A stretch of 7,135 nucleotides of DNA from contig JBJEPR010000036.1 in the NCBI GenBank assembly GCA_051881335.1, forward strand, positions 1 to 7,135. The letters are read 5' to 3'. Shown here one piece after another: positions 1 to 5,771 of the stretch (position 1 is the first letter of the stretch; every line of letters starts with the position of its first letter). A program made the position numbers and the translations under genes. The notes beneath the pieces were generated by a model. The model was not told where the DNA came from. It made no database searches and saw nothing but the letters and a program-made list of their open reading frames with translations. The DNA is from Fimenecus sp051881335 (GTDB lineage Bacteria; Bacillota; Clostridia; Oscillospirales; Acutalibacteraceae).

Positions 1-1238
1 TAACCGTGGTGCTGGTGTTGGTCGCCGCCGCGGCGGCGGTCGCGGTTTGGTGGCTGTATCAAAATCCGCAGCAGCAGAGCAACACGGATACGAGCAGTCT
101 CAGCGAAAGGCTCGACTCCATACTGGTCACGCGCAAAATCACCAATATCCCCTTTATGCAGACCGACCTGGATAATGTATTTTACACGGCGGACGCGGCG
201 GGAAATATTGTATATTACGAGCTTTCAAACGGCGAATATACGGAAATCGAACCGACAGGTACAATGGAGCTGACTGTACCCTTAAGCGGACAGCAAATCC
301 CTGTAAAAATTTCGTATATGGAGCGTGACGGCGTCTTAACGGGTTTTGGATTGTTCACCTCCGAAGGCACAGACGCGAGCGTGTATATCTATAATTTCGT
401 GATGTTTAAGGTTTGCAATTTGCCTGCCGCATACGCGGCGGACGGCAAATGCCTGCTGCTGGCGCACACCAACCAGCAGAATGCCTATACAATGGACACC
501 GTTTGGGAGGAAGCGTATGTGCTCAACCGCGCAGACGGTACAACCGCACGCTTTCTCAGCGAAAACAACCGCACGCTCGGTATCAACGGTGCGGTTCGCT
601 CCGATTTCTGTATGATTACCGACACGGCGCTGACCGCACAAACCGCCGTTATTCCGTTTTTGTCGGCGCGCGGGCGCGACCAGTCGAATGACACAAACGC
701 GGCGTTGGATATTTATGTGAAAAACGGAGACAAAGAAACGCTTGCCGCGCAAAACGCCATCGGCAGATATGTAAAACCGCTGGAAAACGGCGCGTTTGCG
801 TTTATTCGCAAAACCGATGGCGGCTTTGAAACCGTCAAATCCGAAAACGGCACCGAAACCGTCATTTCTTCGTTTTATGCGGGGTACGGCACGGCGTGTA
901 TTCGCAGCGGCGATTGGATTTTGTCGAAAGAGGACGGGCGCGTATACTCCACCTATGATGCGCGTTCCTATACGCCGACAGGATATAAAATCAATCCGTT
1001 GGTATTTGCCGTCAGCCCCGACGAAAAATATATTGTGATGGCAGGCACGGTTGCGAACGCGTTGGATTACCAAATCTATGTCTACAATACTGAAACCGGC
1101 AAATACGCCACTTTTACGGAAAGCAACTATGCGGCGCACAACAATCTGCGCTTTATCGATAATACCACCGTTGCCTACTATGTACTCAATGTGGACGGGT
1201 ACGAAAATGTGGTATTGGATGTATCCAAAATAAAATAA
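1..1238 (+). CDS. Membrane-anchored beta-propeller-like protein of unknown function (5' partial)
   Basis: I do not recognise a named family. The reading frame is open to the left edge. The first candidate start is a GTG at 6, but it begins in the middle of a hydrophobic stretch, so the true start and any basic N-terminal residues probably lie upstream. Counted from that GTG, residues 1-18 form an alanine/valine-rich membrane segment ending in WWLY, followed by a Gln/Ser/Thr-rich linker (about 19-33). The remaining 370 or so residues are predicted to lie outside the membrane. They show repeated strand-turn-strand patterns with DG, NG and ENG turns (for example near 66-78, 237-243, 258-283, 300-320 and 331-370). 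The last of these contains FAVSPDEKYIV followed by YQIYVYNTETGKY, which resembles a WD40/TolB-type propeller blade. No catalytic motif, lipobox or cell-wall sorting signal is visible. It is the first visible gene of a five-gene + strand run, 9 bases before the HAD gene. The propeller fold is inference; the membrane anchor is fairly clear. Confidence 0.75.
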   Translation, partial: TVVLVLVAAAAAVAVWWLYQNPQQQSNTDTSSLSERLDSILVTRKITNIPFMQTDLDNVFYTADAAGNIVYYELSNGEYTEIEPTGTMELTVPLSGQQIPVKISYMERDGVLTGFGLFTSEGTDASVYIYNFVMFKVCNLPAAYAADGKCLLLAHTNQQNAYTMDTVWEEAYVLNRADGTTARFLSENNRTLGINGAVRSDFCMITDTALTAQTAVIPFLSARGRDQSNDTNAALDIYVKNGDKETLAAQNAIGRYVKPLENGAFAFIRKTDGGFETVKSENGTETVISSFYAGYGTACIRSGDWILSKEDGRVYSTYDARSYTPTGYKINPLVFAVSPDEKYIVMAGTVANALDYQIYVYNTETGKYATFTESNYAAHNNLRFIDNTTVAYYVLNVDGYENVVLDVSKIK

Positions 1239-1242
1239 GGAG
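1237..1242 (+). promoter_or_regulatory. Ribosome binding site of the HAD phosphatase gene
   Basis: AAGGAG begins inside the TAA stop of the preceding gene and lies 5 bases before the ATG at 1248. The overlap of stop and Shine-Dalgarno sequence suggests the two genes are co-transcribed and may be translationally coupled. Confidence 0.7.
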
Positions 1243-1247
1243 ATTGT

Positions 1248-1904
1248 ATGGCATTGAATTGCAAAGCCGTCTTGTTTGATTTTGACGGCACGCTGGTGGA
1301 CTCCTCCGAGGGGATTTTCAAAAGCCTGATGTATGCATTCGAAGCAGACGGCAAGCCGATACCCGACGAAGCCACCCTGCGCAAATTTATCGGTCCGCCG
1401 ATTTATGACAGCTTTAAAAATCTGTTCGGCTATAAAGACGAAAAAATTGACTGGATGATTGCGAAATACCGCGAGCGCTACCGCGCAATCGGTTACCGTG
1501 AGGTCGAGGTGTACGCCGGTATTCCCGCGCTTTTAGAGCGGTTGCATCAAAACGGTATCAAAATCGCCACCGCATCCTCTAAACCGACGGTATTTATCGA
1601 AAAAATTTTGGAAGAGCGAAATTTGCTTTCCTATTTTGATTATCTCGGCGGCACGGACTTTGACAATATCTCATCGGATAAGACCGTGATTATGCAAGAC
1701 GCGATGCGTGCGCTGTCCGTTTCCCCGCAGGAAACGGTGATGGTCGGCGACCGGTTGTATGATATTCGCGGCGCAAAAGGCGCTTCGGTGCCGTGTATTG
1801 CCGTGCTGTACGGCTTCGGCAGTCGAGAAGAATTCTTGGAATACGGTGCGGACTATATTGTCCGCACCCCCAAAGAAATAGAAAATTTGATTTTCGGAGT
1901 GTGA
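1248..1904 (+). CDS. HAD-superfamily hydrolase, phosphoglycolate phosphatase-like
   Basis: A 218-residue cytoplasmic phosphatase of the haloacid dehalogenase superfamily. All four core motifs are present. Motif I is DFDGT (residues 11-15), with D11 the expected phospho-aspartate nucleophile and D13 the general acid/base. Motif II is the Ser in TASSKP (about 108-113), the motif III lysine is K145 in SSDK, and motif IV is GDRLYD (167-172) with acidic D168 and D172 for Mg2+. Residues of about 18-90 form the helical C1-type cap typical of the Gph/PGP subgroup, and YGFGS after motif IV also fits that subgroup. The length is normal for the family. Family members dephosphorylate 2-phosphoglycolate, nucleotides or sugar phosphates; the substrate here cannot be read from the sequence, so no gene symbol is given. 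The start ATG has a well-placed AAGGAG. The stop is only 4 bases before rarA, so the two genes are almost certainly co-transcribed. Confidence 0.93.
   Translation: MALNCKAVLFDFDGTLVDSSEGIFKSLMYAFEADGKPIPDEATLRKFIGPPIYDSFKNLFGYKDEKIDWMIAKYRERYRAIGYREVEVYAGIPALLERLHQNGIKIATASSKPTVFIEKILEERNLLSYFDYLGGTDFDNISSDKTVIMQDAMRALSVSPQETVMVGDRLYDIRGAKGASVPCIAVLYGFGSREEFLEYGADYIVRTPKEIENLIFGV
1896..1899 (+). promoter_or_regulatory. Ribosome binding site of rarA
   Basis: GGAG lies within the last codons of the HAD gene, 9 bases before the ATG at 1909. It supports this ATG, which is also where the conserved RarA N-terminus (PLADRLRP) requires the start. Confidence 0.6.
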
Positions 1905-1908
1905 CAGT

Positions 1909-3183
1909 ATGGCATCGCCTCTTGCGGACAGACTCCGCCCCGAACAGCTTTCCGATATGGTCGGGCAAACGCATTTGCTCGGCGAAAATATGCCGCTTCG
2001 CAACATTGTGGAGTCCGGCACGCTACCCAATATGATTTTTTACGGGCCGTCGGGGACGGGCAAAACCACCTTGGCGCGCATTATCGCCAAAACAACCGAC
2101 CGCACCTTGCGCAAATTAAACGGCACAAACGCTTCGACGGCGGATATTAAAGAAATCGTCGGAGAACTCGGCACCCTCGCCGCGCCGAACGGCATTCTTT
2201 TGTATTTAGACGAAATTCAGTATTTCAACAAAAAACAGCAGCAGTCGCTTTTGGAATACATTGAAAACGGTGCGATTACACTGATTGCCTCGACGACGGA
2301 AAATCCGTATTTTTATGTATACAGCGCGATTTTAAGCCGTTCTACGGTGTTTGAATTCAAATCGGTCACGCCCGAAGAAATCGTGCCCGCCGTGCGCCGT
2401 GCCTTTTTGTTTTTGCAGGAAGAACAGCATATAAAAATCGACTTTACCGATGAAATCTGTCTGCAAATTGCCACAGCCGCGGGCGGCGATGTGCGAAAAT
2501 CACTGAATTTCACCGAGCTTGTCGTGCTTGCCACCAAGCCGGATGAAAACGGGAATAAACAAATTACCGCCGAAGCCGTTACGGCGATTACAGGCAATAA
2601 CACATTTCACTATGACCGTGCGGGGGACGAGCATTATGATGTGATTTCCGCCTTTCAAAAATCCATGCGCGGGTCTGACCCCGACGCGGCGCTCCATTAT
2701 CTTGCAAGGCTTTTGGAGGGCGGCGACTTGCCCTCGGCGGTGCGGCGGCTGATGGTGTGCGCGTGCGAGGATGTCGGGCTTGCCTACCCGCAGATTATCC
2801 CGATTGTAAAAGCCGCGTGCGATATTGCGCTCGCCGTGGGGCTTCCCGAAGCGAAAATCCCGCTTGCCGACGCGGTCGTGTTGGTCGCGACCTCGCCGAA
2901 ATCCAACACGGCGCACGACGCGATTTTTGCCGCGTGTGAGGATGTTGCGAAAGGCAATTACGGGCGTATTCCGCGCTGCTTGCAAAATATGCATTATGAC
3001 GGGGACGATGTGAAAAACAAGGGGCAATTCTACAAGTATCCACACGATTACCCGAACCGCTGGGTCGAACAGCAGTATCTGCCTGACGCACTTTTGGGCA
3101 GACAGTATTATCATTTCGGTGATAACCGCACCGAGCAGGCGGCAAAGGCATATTGGGACACCGTAAAAGGCGGCGAAAAATAG
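1909..3183 (+). CDS. rarA: Replication-associated recombination protein A (RarA/MgsA), AAA+ ATPase
   Basis: A full-length 424-residue RarA (also MgsA; WRNIP1/Mgs1 in eukaryotes), a cytoplasmic clamp-loader-like ATPase that acts at stalled replication forks. The N-terminus has the family signature PLADRLRP followed by VGQTHLLGE (about 4-26). Walker A is GPSGTGKT (46-53) and Walker B is LLYLDE (97-102). Sensor 1 lies in ASTTENP (127-133), the likely arginine finger is R144 in ILSRS, and sensor 2 is R196 in GGDVRKSLN. The C-terminal half carries the RarA tetramerisation region, including HYDVISAFQKSMRGSDPDAA (242-261), LARLLEGGD, CEDVGLA and the late NYGRIP. Length and motif order are normal, with no sign of damage. 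The sequence after Walker B is DEIQYFNKKQQ rather than the DEIHRFNKAQQ of well-known proteobacterial members; from memory the QYF form is common in clostridial homologues. It sits 4 bases after the HAD gene and 25 bases before the flippase. Confidence 0.97.
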   Translation: MASPLADRLRPEQLSDMVGQTHLLGENMPLRNIVESGTLPNMIFYGPSGTGKTTLARIIAKTTDRTLRKLNGTNASTADIKEIVGELGTLAAPNGILLYLDEIQYFNKKQQQSLLEYIENGAITLIASTTENPYFYVYSAILSRSTVFEFKSVTPEEIVPAVRRAFLFLQEEQHIKIDFTDEICLQIATAAGGDVRKSLNFTELVVLATKPDENGNKQITAEAVTAITGNNTFHYDRAGDEHYDVISAFQKSMRGSDPDAALHYLARLLEGGDLPSAVRRLMVCACEDVGLAYPQIIPIVKAACDIALAVGLPEAKIPLADAVVLVATSPKSNTAHDAIFAACEDVAKGNYGRIPRCLQNMHYDGDDVKNKGQFYKYPHDYPNRWVEQQYLPDALLGRQYYHFGDNRTEQAAKAYWDTVKGGEK

Positions 3184-3196
3184 TCCGTCTCACTTA

Positions 3197-3200
3197 GGAG
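3197..3200 (+). promoter_or_regulatory. Ribosome binding site deciding the flippase start
   Basis: GGAG (within TTAGGAG) is 8 bases before the ATG at 3209 but only 2 bases before an in-frame TTG at 3203. Spacing and codon preference both favour ATG 3209 as the start of the flippase gene. Confidence 0.7.
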
Positions 3201-3208
3201 TTTTGCGT

Positions 3209-4720
3209 ATGAAAGAGAAAGCACCCAAAGAACCGAAAATCCGTTCCGTGCAGTTCAATTTTGTGATGAACGCGATTTTGACGATTTCCTCCTTTATTTT
3301 TCCGCTGATTACATTTCCGTATATTTCCCGTACACTGTTGGTAGAGGGCAGCGGTAAGGTAAATTTTGCAACCTCGGTCATTTCCTATTTTTCGATGTTT
3401 GCCTCACTCGGGATTCCGACTTATGGGATTCGCGCGTGTGCAAATGTGCGCGAGGACCGAGAAAAGCTCACGCGTACAACGCAGGAATTGCTGATTATCA
3501 ATTTAGCGACCTCTGCCGTTACCTATGCAGTATTTTTCGTATCGCTGTTTTTTGTGGAGCGCTTTCAGCAGGACACAACGCTGTTGCTCATCAGCAGTCT
3601 TTCCATCATTCTGAACACGCTGGGTGTAACTTGGCTGTATTCGGCGTTGGAGCAATATTCCTACATTACGATTCGCAATATCATTTGCAAACTGCTGTCA
3701 ATTGTGCTGATGTTTATTTTTGTGCACAATCCGTCGGACTATATCGTGTACGGCGCGATTTCTGTGGTGGCGGCGGGCGGCTCCAATCTGTGGAATTTTA
3801 TCAATCTGCGCAAATACATTTCTCTGCGCCCCGTCGGGCATTATAATTTTAAGAAGCATTTAAAGCCGATTTTCGTCTTTTTCGCCACTTCGGTTGCCGT
3901 CAGCATTTACACCAATTTGGATACGGTCATGCTCGGATTTATGACGGATGACACACAGGTGGGGCTTTACAGCGCCTCCGTAAAGGTAAAAACATTGCTT
4001 TTGGCGGTGGTTTCTTCGCTCGGCAATGTGTTGCTGCCGCGGTTGTCTTTGTATGTGCGGAATCAAGATTTTCAAAAATTTACGGAAACGCTGTCACGCG
4101 TTTTAAATTTTCTGCTTTTGGTTACCCTGCCGCTGACCTTGTTTTTCACGATGTTTGCACGGGATTCCATCGTATTTATCTCCGGTGAGGCGTTCGCCGA
4201 CGCTACGCTTTCGATGCAGCTTTTAATGCCGACTGTCTTTTTTAACGCTTTAAACGGGATGACGGGCAATCAAATGCTGGTGCCGCTGGGCAGAGAAAAA
4301 GCGGTGATGCTTTCCGTGATTTGCGGCGCGGTGTTGGATTTTGTTTTAAATCTGCTTGTTATTCCGCGCATGGGGGCGGCGGGGGCGGCGCTGTCCACAT
4401 TGCTTGCCGAAATTACCGTTTTGGTGGTGCAGATTTTCTTTTTGAAGGATTATCTCGGCAAAGTCATTCGCGGGGTGAAAATGCTGCCGCTGTTTTTAAG
4501 CGCCGCTGTGGCAACGGGCGCCGAAGTATTGCTTTTGCACTATTTGACTGTATCGTCTGTGTTTTTACGATTGGTCATCGGCGCGGCGTCTTTCTTCGGT
4601 ATCTATTTCATTCTTTTATTGCTGCAAAAGGAAAAATTCCTGTTGGAGAATATTACATTGGTTTGGAATAAGGGAAAAGAGCTTTTACAAGCAAGAAGCA
4701 ATAAAAATAAAGGAGTATGA
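3209..4720 (+). CDS. Wzx-like oligosaccharide flippase (polysaccharide biosynthesis membrane protein)
   Basis: A 503-residue polytopic membrane protein of the MOP (MVF/MATE-like) exporter superfamily, closest in pattern to Wzx/RfbX flippases that move undecaprenyl-linked oligosaccharides to the outer membrane face. A short basic N-terminus (about 1-13) leads into roughly 12-14 hydrophobic segments, clearest near residues 15-38, 94-116, 156-172, 178-196, 220-236, 299-322, 366-386, 393-413, 426-444 and 451-473. Recognisable family patterns are FPLITFPYISRTLL with GSGKVNFA near 31-55, the segment around LDTVMLGFMTDDTQVGLYSA (237-256), and RMGAAGAALSTLLAE (about 387-401) in a late helix. Length is normal. 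ATG 3209 is preferred over TTG 3203 because of Shine-Dalgarno spacing. The next gene is a glycosyltransferase-like protein 2 bases downstream, which supports a role in cell-surface glycan export. The transported glycan is unknown. A teichuronic or capsule-type glycan is possible but not shown. There is no sign of truncation. Confidence 0.93.
   Translation: MKEKAPKEPKIRSVQFNFVMNAILTISSFIFPLITFPYISRTLLVEGSGKVNFATSVISYFSMFASLGIPTYGIRACANVREDREKLTRTTQELLIINLATSAVTYAVFFVSLFFVERFQQDTTLLLISSLSIILNTLGVTWLYSALEQYSYITIRNIICKLLSIVLMFIFVHNPSDYIVYGAISVVAAGGSNLWNFINLRKYISLRPVGHYNFKKHLKPIFVFFATSVAVSIYTNLDTVMLGFMTDDTQVGLYSASVKVKTLLLAVVSSLGNVLLPRLSLYVRNQDFQKFTETLSRVLNFLLLVTLPLTLFFTMFARDSIVFISGEAFADATLSMQLLMPTVFFNALNGMTGNQMLVPLGREKAVMLSVICGAVLDFVLNLLVIPRMGAAGAALSTLLAEITVLVVQIFFLKDYLGKVIRGVKMLPLFLSAAVATGAEVLLLHYLTVSSVFLRLVIGAASFFGIYFILLLLQKEKFLLENITLVWNKGKELLQARSNKNKGV
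4709..4715 (+). promoter_or_regulatory. Ribosome binding site deciding the glycosyltransferase start
   Basis: AAAGGAG lies inside the end of the flippase gene. It is 7 bases before the ATG at 4723 but only 1 base before the ATG at 4717 that overlaps the flippase stop as ATGA. Spacing favours 4723. Confidence 0.65.
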
Positions 4721-4722
4721 GT

Positions 4723-5691
4723 ATGGGCTTCAGAGAGGCATTGCGGGATAACCCCGTGACAAACGGTTTGTATTGTAAATTGCGAGATGTAAAGCACAAA
4801 TATGTTCACAAACAGCATATCAAGACAGCGTATCAATTTACGGACCGCAGTCGCGGTGAAAAAAAGTGCTGTGTGATTCTCGCGGGATACAAAGAATTTG
4901 TTTGGGATTCCGTCTTTCCGCGTATTCGCCGGTATCAACCGGCGGATTTGGATGTCTGCGTGGTTTCCTCGGGGCTGTATTCCGAAACCCTTGCGAGCAT
5001 ATGCGCGGAAAATGAATGGTCCTATCTCAGCACAAAGCGCAACAATGTTTCCGTGGCGCAGAACTTGGCAATCACCTTGTTGAAAAGCGCTGAATGGATT
5101 TATAAATTGGACGAAGATATTTTTGTAACGGACGGGTATTTTGAAACGCTTATGCAAATCTATGAAACGGTCTCTCGCGAGGGGGAATACGATGTAGGCT
5201 TTGCCGCGCCTTTAATTCCGATTAATGGCTACGGGCATTTGCGTCTGCTCAAAAAGCTCGGGCTTACCGATGTGTATGCCGAAAATTTTGAACGCCCGAT
5301 TTACGCGAGCTATCCCGCGCGGCAGATTGAAAACAATCCCGAGGTTGCAAAGTTCTTTTGGGGGGAGGGCGGCGTTTTTCCGCAGATTGACGCTTTGGCA
5401 AAACAACTGCAAGCGGAGCCGTTTTCCTATTCTGCCTGCCCGATTCGGTTCAGTATCGGTGCTATTTTATTCACCCGTGCGACTTGGGAAAAAATGGGGA
5501 TGTTCCCCGTGGTCAAAGGTGCAGGCATGGGCATTGATGAGGACGAATTCTGTGCATACTGCATCAAAGAATCGCAAGCCATTATCGTTTCGGAAAACAC
5601 CGTGGTCGGGCATTTGTCTTTTGGCAAGCAAAACGCCGCTATGAAAGCATATTACGAGCAACACACAGACCGTTTTGCCATTACCGAGTAA
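4723..5691 (+). CDS. GT-A-fold (family 2-like) glycosyltransferase
   Basis: A 322-residue soluble or membrane-associated protein with no transmembrane helix. It resembles GT-A glycosyltransferases but is divergent from the textbook GT2 pattern. From ATG 4723, residues 49-56 (CCVILAGY) form the expected first beta strand. LDVCVVSSG (76-84) fits a second nucleotide-fold strand, and NNVSVAQNLAITLLKSAEWIYKLDEDIFV (107-135) corresponds to the usual region of a short helix followed by the DxD metal site, here DED at 130-132. A second acidic cluster, DEDEF at 272-276, sits after an FSIGAILFTRATWEKMG stretch, where GT-A enzymes often place acceptor and catalytic-base residues. VGHLSFG (295-301) supplies a conserved-looking late histidine. 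It presumably transfers a sugar from a nucleotide-sugar donor to a lipid-linked glycan moved by the adjacent flippase; donor and acceptor are unknown. An upstream in-frame ATG at 4717 would add two residues and overlap the flippase stop. This is the last gene before the terminator. Confidence 0.8.
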   Translation: MGFREALRDNPVTNGLYCKLRDVKHKYVHKQHIKTAYQFTDRSRGEKKCCVILAGYKEFVWDSVFPRIRRYQPADLDVCVVSSGLYSETLASICAENEWSYLSTKRNNVSVAQNLAITLLKSAEWIYKLDEDIFVTDGYFETLMQIYETVSREGEYDVGFAAPLIPINGYGHLRLLKKLGLTDVYAENFERPIYASYPARQIENNPEVAKFFWGEGGVFPQIDALAKQLQAEPFSYSACPIRFSIGAILFTRATWEKMGMFPVVKGAGMGIDEDEFCAYCIKESQAIIVSENTVVGHLSFGKQNAAMKAYYEQHTDRFAITE

Positions 5692-5718
5692 TTTTATTTC
5701 ACTTTTCAATACGATAAT

Positions 5719-5760
5719 AAAAAGCAGGTACAAAGTCCAAAGCTTTGCACCTGCTTTTTT
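5719..5760. terminator. Rho-independent, probably bidirectional terminator between convergent genes
   Basis: The left arm AAAAAGCAGGTACAAAG (5719-5735) and right arm CTTTGCACCTGCTTTTT (5743-5759) pair over 17 positions with a single A-C mismatch, around a 7-base loop (5736-5742). On the + strand the stem ends in six Ts (5755-5760), serving the operon that ends with the glycosyltransferase. Read on the - strand, the left arm becomes a run of five Ts followed by ATTATCG, so it could also stop transcripts of the trpB2-type gene. It lies 27 bases after the + strand stop and 11 bases beyond the - strand stop. Confidence 0.9.
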
Positions 5761-5771
5761 AATTATGCTTC

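Noticed and set aside
1..3. TAA at the very start of the window as a possible stop of an upstream gene
   Set aside because: It is out of frame with the first gene, and nothing upstream is available to judge whether any gene ends there.
23..38. Perfect 16-base GC palindrome near the left edge
   Set aside because: It is formed by a run of GCC and GCG alanine codons in the membrane segment, so the coding constraint explains it without a regulatory site.
336..1139. Long open frame (267 codons) on the - strand opposite the membrane-anchored protein gene
   Set aside because: It lies wholly inside a supported + strand gene, is rich in Arg, Val and Cys in a way typical of antisense shadows, shows no recognisable domain and has no convincing ribosome binding site.
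2500..3114. Open frame of 204 codons on the - strand opposite the rarA C-terminal half
   Set aside because: It overlaps a highly conserved rarA coding region. Its Arg/His/Gly-rich translation has no family features, so it is a codon-bias shadow.
4372..4389. Tandem GGGGGCGGC repeat in the flippase gene that could form a weak G-quadruplex
   Set aside because: It encodes the GAAGAA part of a conserved flippase helix motif. The alternating 5- and 2-base G tracts would support at best a two-layer structure.
5360..5369. G-rich run (six Gs, A, three Gs) in the glycosyltransferase gene considered as a phase-variation tract
   Set aside because: The run is too short for frequent slippage, the frame is intact, and it encodes WGEGG in a plausible loop.
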